From Pseudomonas sp. QTF5 (lineage in GTDB: Bacteria; Pseudomonadota; Gammaproteobacteria; Pseudomonadales; Pseudomonadaceae), in assembly GCF_000512695.2 (NCBI RefSeq), contig NZ_AZRW02000032.1:1-64000 (forward strand): a stretch of 64,000 nt of DNA. The letters run 5' to 3'. The position numbers were made by a program, and so were the translations under genes. Numbering within the stretch: the stretch's first letter is position 1; each line of letters starts with the position of its first letter. Below are positions 33,851-44,204 of this stretch, in pieces. The notes under the pieces were generated by a model that had not been told where the DNA came from, ran no database searches, and saw only the letters and a program-made list of their open reading frames with translations.

Positions 33851-35326
33851 ATGTGGCGTGAAACCAAAATTCTGCTGATTGATGACGATAGCGTCCGCCG
33901 CCGCGATTTGGCGGTGATTTTAAATTTTCTCGGCGAAGAAAATTTACCCTGTGGCAGCCATGATTGGCAGCAGGCTGTCGGCTCTTTGTCATCAAGTCGC
34001 GAAGTAATCTGTGTCCTCATCGGGACGGTAAATGCTCCTGGTGCACTTTTGGGCCTGTTAAAGACACTCTCTACCTGGGATGAGTTCCTTCCCGTTTTGT
34101 TAATGGGCGATAATTCTTCCATTGACTTGCCGGAAGACCAGCGTCGTCGAGTGCTTTCGACTCTCGAAATGCCACCCAGCTACAGCAAATTGCTCGACTC
34201 GTTGCACCGTGCCCAGGTCTATCGCGAGATGTATGACCAGGCCCGCGAGCGCGGTCGTCACCGTGAACCCAATCTTTTCCGTAGCCTTGTCGGCACCAGC
34301 CGGGCGATTCAACACGTCCGTCAGATGATGCAGCAAGTCGCCGATACCGACGCCAGCGTGCTGATCCTCGGCGAGTCCGGGACCGGCAAGGAAGTGGTCG
34401 CGCGTAACCTGCACTACCACTCCAAGCGCCGTGAAGCGCCGTTCGTTCCGGTCAACTGCGGGGCAATTCCCGCCGAGTTGCTGGAAAGCGAATTGTTCGG
34501 CCACGAGAAAGGCGCCTTCACCGGCGCGATCACTAGCCGTGCCGGGCGATTCGAGCTGGCCAACGGCGGTACCTTGTTCCTCGACGAAATCGGCGACATG
34601 CCGCTGCCGATGCAGGTCAAGCTACTGCGTGTCTTGCAGGAGCGCACCTTCGAGCGCGTGGGTAGCAACAAGACCCAAAGCGTCGATGTGCGGATCATTG
34701 CAGCGACCCACAAGAATCTCGAAAGCATGATCGAGATCGGCACCTTCCGCGAAGACCTCTACTATCGCTTGAACGTGTTCCCGATCGAGATGGCGCCATT
34801 GCGCGAACGTGTCGAAGACATTCCGCTGCTGATGAACGAGTTGATCTCGCGCATGGAGCACGAGAAGCGTGGTTCGATCCGTTTCAACTCGGCGGCGATC
34901 ATGTCGCTGTGCCGTCATGGCTGGCCGGGTAACGTTCGCGAGCTCGCCAACCTGGTGGAGCGTATGGCGATCATGCATCCGTACGGGGTGATCGGCGTGG
35001 TCGAGTTGCCGAAGAAATTCCGCTACGTCGATGACGAAGACGAGCAACTGGTCGACAGCCTGCGCAGCGATCTTGAAGAGCGGGTGGCCATCAACGGTCA
35101 TACCCCGGACTTCACCGCCAGTGCCCTGTTGCCGCCGGAAGGCCTGGACCTGAAGGACTATCTCGGTGGTCTGGAACAAGGGCTGATTCAGCAGGCGCTG
35201 GATGATGCCAATGGCATCGTGGCGCGGGCGGCCGAACGGCTGCGTATTCGTCGTACCACGCTGGTGGAGAAGATGCGCAAGTACGGCATGAGTCGTCGCG
35301 AGGGTGATGAACAGGCGGATGATTGA
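33851..35326 (+). CDS. fleQ: Flagellar master regulator FleQ (RpoN enhancer-binding protein)
   Basis: Class I activator of flagellar genes and c-di-GMP-responsive regulator of exopolysaccharide genes. 491 residues: a degenerate receiver domain (1-120) lacking the phospho-acceptor Asp, an AAA+ sigma-54 activation domain with Walker A GESGTGKE (174-181), the GAFTGA loop (221-226) and Walker B LFLDEIG (242-248), and a C-terminal helix-turn-helix (about 455-485, [20 protein letters not shown]). Antagonised by FleN, encoded at 57462. Followed by a terminator that runs into the fleSR promoter. Confidence 0.97.
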   Translation: MWRETKILLIDDDSVRRRDLAVILNFLGEENLPCGSHDWQQAVGSLSSSREVICVLIGTVNAPGALLGLLKTLSTWDEFLPVLLMGDNSSIDLPEDQRRRVLSTLEMPPSYSKLLDSLHRAQVYREMYDQARERGRHREPNLFRSLVGTSRAIQHVRQMMQQVADTDASVLILGESGTGKEVVARNLHYHSKRREAPFVPVNCGAIPAELLESELFGHEKGAFTGAITSRAGRFELANGGTLFLDEIGDMPLPMQVKLLRVLQERTFERVGSNKTQSVDVRIIAATHKNLESMIEIGTFREDLYYRLNVFPIEMAPLRERVEDIPLLMNELISRMEHEKRGSIRFNSAAIMSLCRHGWPGNVRELANLVERMAIMHPYGVIGVVELPKKFRYVDDEDEQLVDSLRSDLEERVAINGHTPDFTASALLPPEGLDLKDYLGGLEQGLIQQALDDANGIVARAAERLRIRRTTLVEKMRKYGMSRREGDEQADD

Positions 35327-35367
35327 CGCCTGTTTTTCAACTCCTTCATTTATAGGCGGTTTTTTTT
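35327..35367 (+). terminator. fleQ terminator overlapping the fleSR promoter
   Basis: CGCCTGT/ATAGGCG stem (7 bp, one G-T) with an 18-nt loop and then eight T (35360-35367). The last T is also the first base of the downstream -24 promoter element. Confidence 0.6.
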
Positions 35368-35383
35368 AGGCACGGGTATTGCT
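35367..35383 (+). promoter_or_regulatory. RpoN promoter of fleSR
   Basis: TAGGCACGGGTATTGCT: GG at 35369-35370, GC at 35381-35382, with consensus GCACG and TTGCT boxes. Among the best sigma-54 matches in the window. Start expected near 35394, about 43 bp before fleS. FleQ activation of fleSR is established in P. aeruginosa. Confidence 0.8.
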
Positions 35384-35436
35384 ACATCCCTCGCAACGTT
35401 CCGTTTAACTGACGGTCAACCACGCGAGAGAGCACG

Positions 35437-36660
35437 ATGCCCCAAGCCGCCCAGATGTCTCCTGTCCCTGATGCTTTGGGGCAACCGTCGTCCGTAGAGC
35501 AGGCAAGCCGGCTTGGCCTTGAGCAGGCGTTTGCACTGTTCAACCAGATGTCGAGCCAACTGACCGATTCCTACAGCATGCTCGAAGCCCGGGTCACCGA
35601 GCTCAAGGGCGAGCTGGCGGTGGTCAGTGCTCAGCGCATGCAGGAGCTGGCGGAAAAAGAACGCCTGGCTAATCGCCTGCAAAATCTCCTGGATCTGTTA
35701 CCTGGCGGCGTCATCGTTATCGACGCCCAAGGCATCGTGCGCGAAGCCAATCCCGCCGCGAGTGAACTGCTCGGCCTGCCCCTCGAAGGCGAGCTGTGGC
35801 GTCATGTGATTGCTCGATGCTTTGCCCCGCGTGAAGACGACGGTCATGAAATCTCTCTCAAGGACGGTCGGCGTCTATCGATCGCCACGCGCTCACTGGA
35901 TGCCGAACCCGGTCAATTGGTGCTGCTCAACGACCTGACTGAAACCCGTCATCTGCAAGATCAACTGGCTCGTCATGAGCGCCTGTCGTCTCTCGGCCGT
36001 ATGGTCGCTTCGTTGGCTCATCAGATTCGTACGCCATTGTCCGCTGCGTTGCTCTACGCCAGTCATTTGACTGAGCAGGAGTTGCCGGTCGCCACGCAAC
36101 AGCGTTTTGCCGGCCGCCTGAAAGAGCGTTTGCATGAACTGGAACACCAGGTTCGCGACATGCTGGTGTTCGCTCGCGGCGAGCTGCCGTTGACTGACCG
36201 CGTGAGCCCCAAGATGCTGATGCAGTCGCTGCAAGCGGCCGCACTGACTCAGGTTCAGGACCTGCCGATTCGCTGGCAGTGCGACAGTCATGCCGGTGAG
36301 TTGTTGTGCAATCGCGACACGCTGGTCGGGGCGATCCTCAATCTGATCGAGAACGCCATTCAGGCGAGTGCCGGCGATGTCCGCTTGAAAGTTCACCTGT
36401 ATACCCGTGGCAACGACCTGCGCTTGTGTGTCAGTGACAGCGGCAGTGGCATCGACACGAAGGTACTGGCGCGTTTGGGCGAGCCATTTTTCACCACCAA
36501 AACTACCGGCACCGGTCTGGGCCTGACTGTGGTCAAGGCGGTGGCCCGTGCTCATCAGGGAGAATTGCAGTTGCGCTCGCGGCCGGGTCGCGGCACTTGC
36601 GCGCAGGTGATCTTGCCGCTTTTTTCCGGTGAGCAACCCAGCGCTCCGGGAGTGAAGTGA
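35437..36660 (+). CDS. fleS: Cytoplasmic flagellar sensor histidine kinase FleS
   Basis: Kinase partner of FleR. 407 residues without membrane helices: a coiled-coil lead (50-85), PAS domain (about 85-170, LLDLLPGGVIVIDAQGIVRE), a dimerisation and phosphoacceptor helix with His195 (ASLAHQIRTPLSAAL), and a HATPase domain (NLIENAIQ, DSGSGI, GTGLGLTVVK). The input signal is unknown; the soluble layout suggests an intracellular cue such as basal-body assembly. Ends at the start of fleR. Confidence 0.95.
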   Translation: MPQAAQMSPVPDALGQPSSVEQASRLGLEQAFALFNQMSSQLTDSYSMLEARVTELKGELAVVSAQRMQELAEKERLANRLQNLLDLLPGGVIVIDAQGIVREANPAASELLGLPLEGELWRHVIARCFAPREDDGHEISLKDGRRLSIATRSLDAEPGQLVLLNDLTETRHLQDQLARHERLSSLGRMVASLAHQIRTPLSAALLYASHLTEQELPVATQQRFAGRLKERLHELEHQVRDMLVFARGELPLTDRVSPKMLMQSLQAAALTQVQDLPIRWQCDSHAGELLCNRDTLVGAILNLIENAIQASAGDVRLKVHLYTRGNDLRLCVSDSGSGIDTKVLARLGEPFFTTKTTGTGLGLTVVKAVARAHQGELQLRSRPGRGTCAQVILPLFSGEQPSAPGVK

Positions 36661-36665
36661 AGGAC

Positions 36666-38051
36666 ATGGCCATCAAGGTTTTACTGGTCGAGGATGACCG
36701 CGCGCTACGGGAGGCACTGGCCGATACGCTGTTGCTTGCCGGGCACGATTACACAGCGGTCGGTTCGGCGGAAGAGGCGTTGGCTGCGGTCGGTGGCGAA
36801 GCATTTAATTTAGTGGTCAGTGACGTCAATATGCCGGGCATGGATGGTCATCGGTTGCTGGGATTGCTGCGGGCTCGTCAGCCGCAGCTGCCGGTGCTGC
36901 TGATGACTGCTCACGGTGCTGTCGAGCGAGCGGTCGATGCCATGCGTCAAGGTGCAGCGGATTATCTGGTCAAGCCATTCGAGCCCAAAGCCCTGCTCGA
37001 TCTGGTGACGCGTCACGCACTGGGTAATCTTGGCGCGACCGAGAATGAGGGGCCTGTGGCGTTCGAGCCGGCCAGTGCGCAATTGCTGGAATTGGCCGCA
37101 CGGGTGGCGCGCAGTGACTCCACGGTATTGATTTCCGGTGAGTCCGGGACCGGCAAGGAAGTGCTGGCGCGTTACATCCATCAGCACTCCCATCGCGCCA
37201 GTCAGCCGTTCATTGCGATCAACTGTGCAGCGATCCCGGACAACATGCTCGAAGCCACCTTGTTCGGTCACGAAAAAGGTTCGTTCACCGGCGCCATCGC
37301 GGCGCAGGCCGGCAAGTTCGAGCAGGCCGATGGCGGGACGATCCTGCTCGATGAAATCTCCGAAATGCCCCTAGGCCTACAGGCCAAGTTACTGCGGGTT
37401 TTGCAGGAGCGCGAAGTCGAGCGAGTCGGCGCGCGCAAGCCGATCACGCTGGACATCCGAGTGGTCGCCACCACCAACCGTGACCTGGCCGCTGAAGTGG
37501 CGGCGGGGCGTTTTCGTGAAGACCTATATTATCGCCTTTCGGTGTTTCCGCTGGCCTGGCGTCCACTGCGCGAACGCACCGCCGACATCCTGCCGCTGGC
37601 CGAGCGGCTGCTGGCCAAACACGTCAATAAAATGAAGCACACCGCGGCGCGACTGTCGTCTGAGGCGCAGGCATGCCTGATCGGTTATCCGTGGCCGGGT
37701 AATGTGCGTGAGCTGGATAACGCGATCCAGCGTGCCTTGATTCTGCAGCAGGGCGGTTTGATCCAGCCGCAGGATTTCTGCCTGGCCGGGCCTGTGGCGT
37801 GTGCGCCGTTGCCGACTTTGGTAGCGATGCCCGCGCGCGCAGTGGAAGTCGAAGCCGAATCGGCAGGCGCCCTCGGCGATGACCTGCGGCGCCGTGAATT
37901 CCAGATGATCATCGACACCTTGCGCTCCGAGCGCGGCCGTCGCAAAGAAGCCGCCGAGCGACTGGGCATCAGCCCGCGCACCTTGCGCTACAAGCTGGCG
38001 CAGATGCGCGACGCCGGAATGGACGTGGAAGCGTACTTGTTCGCCACCTGA
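36666..38051 (+). CDS. fleR: Flagellar response regulator FleR (RpoN activator)
   Basis: Activates class III flagellar genes when phosphorylated by FleS. 461 residues from ATG 36666 (GAAGGA upstream; the GTG at 36657 would add three). Receiver domain with phospho-acceptor Asp53 (LVVSDVNMPGMDG), AAA+ domain with GESGTGKE and GSFTGA, and a Fis-type helix-turn-helix at the C-terminus (RKEAAERLGISPRTLRYKL). The GSFTGA in place of GAFTGA is shared with P. aeruginosa FleR. A REP pair follows. Confidence 0.96.
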   Translation: MAIKVLLVEDDRALREALADTLLLAGHDYTAVGSAEEALAAVGGEAFNLVVSDVNMPGMDGHRLLGLLRARQPQLPVLLMTAHGAVERAVDAMRQGAADYLVKPFEPKALLDLVTRHALGNLGATENEGPVAFEPASAQLLELAARVARSDSTVLISGESGTGKEVLARYIHQHSHRASQPFIAINCAAIPDNMLEATLFGHEKGSFTGAIAAQAGKFEQADGGTILLDEISEMPLGLQAKLLRVLQEREVERVGARKPITLDIRVVATTNRDLAAEVAAGRFREDLYYRLSVFPLAWRPLRERTADILPLAERLLAKHVNKMKHTAARLSSEAQACLIGYPWPGNVRELDNAIQRALILQQGGLIQPQDFCLAGPVACAPLPTLVAMPARAVEVEAESAGALGDDLRRREFQMIIDTLRSERGRRKEAAERLGISPRTLRYKLAQMRDAGMDVEAYLFAT

Positions 38052-38076
38052 AAGTTGACGCAAACAACACCGATCC

Positions 38077-38172
38077 AAATGTGGGAGCGGGCTTGCTCGC
38101 GAAAGCGGTAGACCAGCCAGCATCTCTATTGAATGGAAAACCGTATTCGCGAGCAAGCCCGCTCCCACATTT
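38077..38172. repeat. Inverted REP pair (REPIN) between fleR and fliE
   Basis: AAATGTGGGAGCGGGCTTGC at the left and its exact reverse complement at the right (27/27 over the full arm AAATGTGG to GCGAA), with a 42-bp spacer. Classic REPIN, probably folding in the fleR mRNA 3' end. It starts 25 bp after the fleR stop. Confidence 0.92.
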
Positions 38173-38236
38173 GTTTTGCGGTGGTTCACGGTTGAGCAAA
38201 GCCCGGAATTGGCTTTTGTTTAGAGCGGCCACGGAG

Positions 38237-38253
38237 CTGGCACCCTTGTTGCT
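38237..38253 (+). promoter_or_regulatory. RpoN promoter of fliEFGHIJ
   Basis: CTGGCACCCTTGTTGCT: GG 38239-38240 and GC 38251-38252, nearly perfect consensus. Start expected near 38264, about 67 bp before fliE. FleR-dependent control is expected from P. aeruginosa. Confidence 0.82.
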
Positions 38254-38330
38254 AACACCTCGCTACCCGCCGAGTGAGTGTCAAAAAATTGCGGGTCGCC
38301 AAAGACGTAGCTTCGTCAAAGAGAGAAACC

Positions 38331-38660
38331 ATGAGCCAAGGTATTGAATTCAATCGGTTGATGCTGGACATGCGCTCCATGCAAATGGATGCGATGTCTG
38401 CGCCGAAATCGACGGCCGCAGTCCCTGAGTTGGGTGGCAGCAGTTTTTCCGACATGCTCGGTCAAGCCGTCAATAAAGTGAACGACACCCAGCAGGCGTC
38501 CAATCAGTTGGCCAGTGCCTTCGAGATCGGTAAAAGCGGCGTCGACCTGACGGATGTGATGATTTCCTCACAGAAGGCCAGCGTGTCTTTTCAGGCGTTG
38601 ACCCAAGTGCGTAACAAGCTGGTTCAGGCATACCAAGACATCATGCAGATGCCGGTTTAA
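38331..38660 (+). CDS. fliE: Flagellar hook-basal body complex protein FliE
   Basis: Links the MS ring to the proximal rod. 109 residues from ATG 38331 (GAGAGAAACC site), the exact length of P. aeruginosa FliE. Conserved [20 protein letters not shown] at the start and [20 protein letters not shown] at the end. An upstream in-frame start at 38274 is discarded because its residues are not family-like. Followed 15 bp later by fliF. Confidence 0.95.
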   Translation: MSQGIEFNRLMLDMRSMQMDAMSAPKSTAAVPELGGSSFSDMLGQAVNKVNDTQQASNQLASAFEIGKSGVDLTDVMISSQKASVSFQALTQVRNKLVQAYQDIMQMPV

Positions 38661-38675
38661 GGACGAGATTGAGTC

Positions 38676-40463
38676 ATGGCAGAAGCAATCGCCGATAATG
38701 TTCCGGCCAAGGCCACTCCAATAGACGGCAAACCGCCGCTGTTCGGGTTGTCCTTCCTGGAAAACCTCTCCGAGATGACCATGTTGCGTCAGGTGGGCCT
38801 GTTGGTGGGCCTGGCTGCGAGCGTGGCGATTGGTTTTGCCGTGGTGTTGTGGTCCCAGCAGCCGGACTACCGGCCTCTGTATGGCAGCCTTGCCGGTATG
38901 GATGCCAAGCAGGTCATGGAAACCCTGGCCGCAGCCGACATTCCCTATACCGTTGAGCCGAACTCCGGTGCCTTGCTGGTCAAGGCCGATGATCTGTCCC
39001 GTGCGCGGCTCAAGCTCGCGGGCGCTGGTGTCACTCCCAGCGACGGCAACATCGGTTTTGAGATCCTCGACAAGGAACAGGGGCTGGGCACTAGCCAGTT
39101 CATGGAAGCGACCCGCTATCGTCGTGGCCTCGAAGGCGAACTGGCCCGGACCATTTCCAGCCTGAACAACGTCAAGGGTGCCCGCGTGCATCTGGCGATT
39201 CCGAAAAGCTCGGTGTTCGTGCGTGACGAACGCAAGCCAAGCGCTTCGGTTCTGGTTGAACTCTATTCCGGTCGCTCGCTGGAGCCGGGCCAAGTCGTCG
39301 CCATCATCAATCTGGTGGCGACCAGTGTTCCTGAACTGAGCAAGTCGCAGATCACCGTGGTCGACCAGAAGGGCAACCTGCTGTCGGATCAGGCGGAAAA
39401 TTCAGAACTGACCATGGCTGGCAAGCAATTCGATTACAGCCGTCGCATGGAAAGCATGCTCACCCAGCGTGTGCACAACATCCTGCAACCGGTGTTGGGC
39501 AATGATCGCTATAAAGCCGAAGTCTCGGCGGACGTGGATTTCAGCGCTGTCGAGTCGACTTCCGAGCAGTTCAACCCGGACCAGCCGGCGTTGCGCAGTG
39601 AGCAGTCGGTCAACGAGCAACGTACCGCCAGCAATGGCCCGCAAGGTGTGCCGGGTGCCCTGAGCAACCAGCCGCCATCGCCAGCCTCGGCGCCGCAAAC
39701 CACCGGTGGCGCCACCGCGTCGGCCGGCATGGTGCAGCCAGGTCAGCCATTGCTCGATGCCAACGGCCAACAAATCATGGACCCGGCCACCGGCCAGCCG
39801 ATGCTGGCGCCGTACCCGGCGGACAAGCGTCAACAATCCACCAAGAACTTCGAACTCGACCGTTCCATCAGCCACACCAAACAACAGCAGGGTCGTTTGA
39901 ATCGCCTGTCGGTGTCGGTGGTGGTGGATGATCAGGTCAAGGTCAACGCGGCCAACGGCGAAACGACTCGTGCGCCATGGAGCGCCGATGAATTGGCGCG
40001 CTTCACTCGTCTGGTACAGGACGCGGTCGGTTTCGACGCCAGCCGTGGCGACAGCGTCAGCGTGATCAACATGCCGTTCTCCGCCGAGCGCGGTGAAGTG
40101 ATTGCCGAGATTCCGTTCTATTCCCAGCCGTGGTTCTGGGACATCGTCAAGCAAGTGCTGGGTGTGTTGTTCATCCTGGTGCTGGTGTTCGGCGTGCTGC
40201 GTCCGGTGCTCAACAACATCACCGGTGGCGGCAAAGACAAGCAACTCGCAGGTCTGGGCAGCGACGTGGAACTCGGTGGCATGGGCGGCCTGGACGGCGA
40301 ACTGGCCAACGATCGCGTCAGCCTCGGTGGCCCGACCAGCATCCTGCTGCCGAGCCCGAGCGAAGGCTATGACGCACAGTTGAACGCAATCAAGAGTCTG
40401 GTGGCAGAAGATCCGGGTCGCGTGGCCCAGGTCGTGAAAGAGTGGATTAACGCAGATGAGTGA
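38676..40463 (+). CDS. fliF: Flagellar MS-ring protein FliF
   Basis: Inner-membrane ring that nucleates the basal body. 595 residues with one transmembrane helix near 32-52 (VGLLVGLAASVAIGFAVVLW) and another near 487-508 (VLGVLFILVLVFGVLRPVL), and YscJ-type ring-building motifs between (PNSGALLVKADDLSRARLKL). The C-terminal cytoplasmic tail binds FliG, whose gene overlaps the end by 8 bp. A Pro/Ala/Gly-rich loop spans about 320-385. Confidence 0.97.
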   Translation: MAEAIADNVPAKATPIDGKPPLFGLSFLENLSEMTMLRQVGLLVGLAASVAIGFAVVLWSQQPDYRPLYGSLAGMDAKQVMETLAAADIPYTVEPNSGALLVKADDLSRARLKLAGAGVTPSDGNIGFEILDKEQGLGTSQFMEATRYRRGLEGELARTISSLNNVKGARVHLAIPKSSVFVRDERKPSASVLVELYSGRSLEPGQVVAIINLVATSVPELSKSQITVVDQKGNLLSDQAENSELTMAGKQFDYSRRMESMLTQRVHNILQPVLGNDRYKAEVSADVDFSAVESTSEQFNPDQPALRSEQSVNEQRTASNGPQGVPGALSNQPPSPASAPQTTGGATASAGMVQPGQPLLDANGQQIMDPATGQPMLAPYPADKRQQSTKNFELDRSISHTKQQQGRLNRLSVSVVVDDQVKVNAANGETTRAPWSADELARFTRLVQDAVGFDASRGDSVSVINMPFSAERGEVIAEIPFYSQPWFWDIVKQVLGVLFILVLVFGVLRPVLNNITGGGKDKQLAGLGSDVELGGMGGLDGELANDRVSLGGPTSILLPSPSEGYDAQLNAIKSLVAEDPGRVAQVVKEWINADE

Positions 40464-41475
40464 TAACCGAGCCGTTGCCGCCAAACTGACCAAGGTTGAC
40501 AAAGCCGCGATTCTGCTGCTGTCCCTCGGTTCCACCGATGCTGCGCAAGTGCTGCGCCACATGGGGCCCAAAGAGGTCCAGCGTGTGGGTGTGGCGATGG
40601 CCCAGATGGGCAACGTGCACCGCGAGCAGGTCGAACAGGTGATGAGCGAGTTCGTCGACATTGTCGGCGACCAGACCAGCCTGGGCGTCGGCTCCGATGA
40701 CTACGTGCGCAAAATGCTCACCCAGGCCCTGGGCGAAGACAAGGCCAATGGCCTGATCGACCGGATCCTGCTGGGCGGCAACACCAGTGGCCTCGACAGC
40801 CTGAAGTGGATGGAGCCGCGCGCTGTTGCCGACGTGATCCGATACGAGCACCCGCAGATCCAGGCAATCGTGGTCGCGTACCTCGACCCGGATCAGGCCG
40901 GTGAAGTGCTGGGTAACTTCGACCACAAGGTCCGGCTGGACATCATCCTGCGGGTGTCCTCGTTGAATACTGTGCAGCCGGCAGCCCTGAAAGAACTCAA
41001 CCAGATTCTCGAGAAGCAGTTCTCCGGCAACTCGAATGCCTCGCGCACCACCCTGGGTGGCATCAAGCGCGCGGCCGACATCATGAACTTCCTCGACAGC
41101 TCGATCGAAGGTCAGCTGATGGATTCGATCCGCGAAGTCGACGAAGACCTGTCCGGTCAGATCGAAGACCTCATGTTCGTGTTCAACAACCTGTCCGATG
41201 TCGACGACCGCGGCATTCAGGCGCTGTTGCGCGAAGTGTCCTCGGACGTACTGGTGCTGGCCCTCAAAGGCTCAGACGAAGGCGTCAAGGAAAAGATCTT
41301 CAAGAACATGTCCAAACGAGCGGCCGAACTGTTGCGCGACGACCTCGAGGCCAAAGGCCCGGTGCGCGTCAGCGACGTGGAAACGGCGCAGAAAGAAATC
41401 CTCACCATTGCCCGCCGTATGGCCGAAGCCGGAGAAATCGTTCTCGGCGGAAAGGGCGGCGAAGAGATGATCTAA
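40456..41475 (+). CDS. fliG: Flagellar motor switch protein FliG
   Basis: Rotor component that contacts FliF and the stator. 339 residues. The N-terminal domain begins around LTKVDKAAILLLSLGSTDAA; the middle has the FliM-binding EHPQ motif (IRYEHPQIQAIVVAYL); the C-terminal torque helix carries alternating charges (LKGSDEGVKEKIFKNMSKRA). Overlaps fliF and is followed 7 bp later by fliH, so rotor subunits are co-translated. Confidence 0.97.
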   Translation: MSDNRAVAAKLTKVDKAAILLLSLGSTDAAQVLRHMGPKEVQRVGVAMAQMGNVHREQVEQVMSEFVDIVGDQTSLGVGSDDYVRKMLTQALGEDKANGLIDRILLGGNTSGLDSLKWMEPRAVADVIRYEHPQIQAIVVAYLDPDQAGEVLGNFDHKVRLDIILRVSSLNTVQPAALKELNQILEKQFSGNSNASRTTLGGIKRAADIMNFLDSSIEGQLMDSIREVDEDLSGQIEDLMFVFNNLSDVDDRGIQALLREVSSDVLVLALKGSDEGVKEKIFKNMSKRAAELLRDDLEAKGPVRVSDVETAQKEILTIARRMAEAGEIVLGGKGGEEMI

Positions 41476-41482
41476 GGTCACT

Positions 41483-42283
41483 ATGTCGTCTAAACATGAT
41501 GAGTCCAACACCGACCTGATCCGGGCCAAGGATGTCAGTGGTTTCGACATCTGGTCGCTGCCCAGTTTCGACCCGTTTGTGCCAGAACCCGAGCCGGAGC
41601 CGGAGCCCGAACCGCCGGAAATGGAAGAAGTGCCGCTGGAAGAAGTCCAGCCACTGACCCTCGAAGAGCTCGAGAGCATTCGCCAGGAGGCCTACAACGA
41701 AGGCTTCGCCGTTGGCGAAAAAGAAGGTTTCCACAGCACCACGCTCAAGGTCCGTCAGGAAGCCGAGGTGGCTCTGACGGCCAAGATCGCTGGTCTGGAA
41801 CAACTGATGGTCAACCTGTTCGAGCCCATTGCCGAGCAGGACACCCAGATCGAAAAGTCGCTGGTCGACCTTGTGCAGCACATCACCAAACAAGTGATTC
41901 AGCGTGAACTGGCCATCGACTCGACGCAGATCGAACACGTCATGCGTGAAGCGCTCAAGCTCTTGCCGCTGGGTGTGGGCAATGTGCGGCTGTACATCAA
42001 CCCGCAAGATTTCGAACAGGTCAAAGCCCTGCGCGAGCGCCATGAAGAAACCTGGCGCATCGTCGAGGACGAGTCCTTGTTGCCGGGCGGTTGCCGGGTC
42101 GAGACCGAACACAGCCGTATCGATGCGACCATCGAAACCCGTGTTACTCAGGTCATGGTCAAGCTGTTCGACCAACTGCACGATCAGGCGCTGCACCCGG
42201 CCGCGCCGGACCTGAGCCTGGAATTGCCGAGCGACGAAAAGCCAGCGCTCGCCCCGGAATTGGACGCCCCTGATGCGCCTTGA
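41483..42283 (+). CDS. fliH: Flagellar export ATPase regulator FliH
   Basis: Peripheral stalk of the export ATPase, binding FliI and docking it to the C ring. 266 residues with an unusual Pro-Glu repeat near 33-50 ([16 protein letters not shown]), the [15 protein letters not shown] segment containing GxxxG-like spacing, and a conserved C-terminal domain ([15 protein letters not shown]-like [13 protein letters not shown]). Overlaps fliI by 11 bp. Confidence 0.94.
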   Translation: MSSKHDESNTDLIRAKDVSGFDIWSLPSFDPFVPEPEPEPEPEPPEMEEVPLEEVQPLTLEELESIRQEAYNEGFAVGEKEGFHSTTLKVRQEAEVALTAKIAGLEQLMVNLFEPIAEQDTQIEKSLVDLVQHITKQVIQRELAIDSTQIEHVMREALKLLPLGVGNVRLYINPQDFEQVKALRERHEETWRIVEDESLLPGGCRVETEHSRIDATIETRVTQVMVKLFDQLHDQALHPAAPDLSLELPSDEKPALAPELDAPDAP

Positions 42284-43631
42284 TCGCACCAGCTTCGCCA
42301 AGCGCCTCGGGAGCTACGCCGAGGCCATTACACTTGCCGGCGCACCGATCCTCGAAGGTCGCCTGCTGCGCATGGTCGGCCTGACCCTCGAAGCCGAAGG
42401 CTTGCGCGCCGCCATGGGCAGCCGCTGCATGGTCATCAACGACGACAGCTATCACCCGGTGCAGGTCGAAGCCGAAGTCATGGGCTTCTCTGGCAGCAAA
42501 GTTTTTCTGATGCCGGTCGGCAGCGTCGCCGGCATCGCGCCCGGTGCCCGTGTTGTTCCCCTGGCCGATAACGGTCGCCTGCCGATGGGCATGAGCATGC
42601 TCGGGCGGGTGCTCGATGGCGCCGGTCGTGCGCTGGATGGCAAGGGCGGGATGAAGGCTGAAGACTGGGTGCCGATGGACGGCCCGACCATTAACCCGCT
42701 CAAACGTGACCCGATCAGCCAGCCGCTGGATGTCGGTATTCGCTGCATCAACGGTTTGTTGACGGTCGGTCGCGGTCAGCGGCTCGGGTTGTTTGCCGGT
42801 ACGGGCGTGGGCAAGAGTGTGCTGCTGGGCATGATGACCCGCTTCACCGAGGCCGACATTATCGTCGTCGGGCTGATCGGTGAGCGGGGTCGTGAAGTTA
42901 AAGAATTCATCGAACACATCCTCGGTGAAGAAGGGCTAAAGCGTTCGGTGGTAGTGGCGTCGCCAGCGGACGATGCGCCGCTGATGCGTCTGCGCGCGGC
43001 CATGTACTGCACGCGGATCGCCGAGTATTTTCGCGACAAGGGCAAGAATGTCCTGTTGCTCATGGATTCCCTGACCCGTTTCGCCCAGGCCCAGCGGGAA
43101 ATCGCCTTGGCCATCGGCGAGCCGCCGGCGACCAAGGGTTATCCGCCGTCGGTGTTCGCCAAGTTGCCGAAACTGGTGGAGCGCGCCGGTAATGCTGAAA
43201 AGGGCGGCGGTTCGATCACCGCGTTCTACACGGTATTGTCCGAAGGCGACGATCAGCAAGACCCGATCGCCGACTCGGCGCGGGGCGTGCTCGACGGGCA
43301 CATCGTGCTGTCCCGGCGTCTGGCCGAGGAAGGGCATTACCCGGCCATCGATATCGAAGCGTCCATCAGTCGGGTGATGCCGTCTGTGGTTGGCATCAAG
43401 CACATGAATCACGCGCAGATGTTCAAGCAATACTGGTCGCGTTATCAGCAGAGCCGTGACCTGATCAGCGTCGGCGCCTATGTGCCCGGCGGTGACCGGG
43501 AAACCGACACTGCGATCCATCTGCAACCGGCCATGACCATGTACCTGCGCCAGGGCTTGAACGACAACATCAACATGGGCGCCAGCGAAGGTCATCTCGC
43601 TTCGATCTTCGCGCCAGCGCCGGGCGGTTAA
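42273..43631 (+). CDS. fliI: Flagellum-specific export ATPase FliI
   Basis: Hexameric ATPase of the flagellar type III export apparatus. 452 residues, F1-beta fold: Walker [16 protein letters not shown] near 172-186, Walker [21 protein letters not shown], and the downstream [16 protein letters not shown] arm. Start overlaps fliH. Coupled to fliJ, whose start is 6 bp after the stop. Confidence 0.97.
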   Translation: MRLDRTSFAKRLGSYAEAITLAGAPILEGRLLRMVGLTLEAEGLRAAMGSRCMVINDDSYHPVQVEAEVMGFSGSKVFLMPVGSVAGIAPGARVVPLADNGRLPMGMSMLGRVLDGAGRALDGKGGMKAEDWVPMDGPTINPLKRDPISQPLDVGIRCINGLLTVGRGQRLGLFAGTGVGKSVLLGMMTRFTEADIIVVGLIGERGREVKEFIEHILGEEGLKRSVVVASPADDAPLMRLRAAMYCTRIAEYFRDKGKNVLLLMDSLTRFAQAQREIALAIGEPPATKGYPPSVFAKLPKLVERAGNAEKGGGSITAFYTVLSEGDDQQDPIADSARGVLDGHIVLSRRLAEEGHYPAIDIEASISRVMPSVVGIKHMNHAQMFKQYWSRYQQSRDLISVGAYVPGGDRETDTAIHLQPAMTMYLRQGLNDNINMGASEGHLASIFAPAPGG

Positions 43632-43637
43632 CCGGTC

Positions 43638-44087
43638 ATGGCCTCGAGCCGCGCAGCACGCCTGGCGCCTGTGGTGGAAATGGCTGAAAAGGCCGAGAAA
43701 ACCACCGTCCAGCGCCTGGGGCATTTCCAGGGTCAGGTTCGTCTGGCGGAAAGCAAACTCGCGGACCTCGAAGCCTTTCGTCTCGATTATCAAGAGCAAT
43801 GGATCGTGCGCGGCAGCAGTGGCGTTTCGGGTCAGTGGCTGCTGGGTTATCAGGGATTTCTCGCGCAACTGGGCACGGCCATCGACCAGCAGCGTCAGAG
43901 TCTGAACTGGCATCAGAACAACTTGAACAAGTCCCGGGAGGCCTGGCAGCAGGCGTTTGCCCGGGTCGAAGGTTTGCGCAAACTGGTTCAGCGCTACAGG
44001 GATGAGGCGCAGCAACTGGAGGACAAGCGCGAGCAGAAGCTGCTGGATGAGTTGTCCCAGCGGTTGCAGCGTCAGGATCCGTATTGA
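43638..44087 (+). CDS. fliJ: Flagellar export chaperone FliJ
   Basis: Central-stalk protein of the export ATPase. 149 residues forming a long antiparallel coiled coil (ARLAPVVEMAEKAEKTTVQR, then EGLRKLVQRYRDEAQQLEDK) typical of FliJ. Last gene of the fliE operon; the following 117 bp hold a partial REP-like GCCCGCGAAGGCG near 44097 and no clear terminator. Confidence 0.92.
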   Translation: MASSRAARLAPVVEMAEKAEKTTVQRLGHFQGQVRLAESKLADLEAFRLDYQEQWIVRGSSGVSGQWLLGYQGFLAQLGTAIDQQRQSLNWHQNNLNKSREAWQQAFARVEGLRKLVQRYRDEAQQLEDKREQKLLDELSQRLQRQDPY

Positions 44088-44204
44088 GTCAGGTAGCCCG
44101 CGAAGGCGATTTCACAAACCCTACAATTGTTCAGCCTTGCTCCAGCCCCCATCAGGTGCTAAACCTTCTACACGTATGTTCGCCAATGACAAGGAAGCCG
44201 TGAA

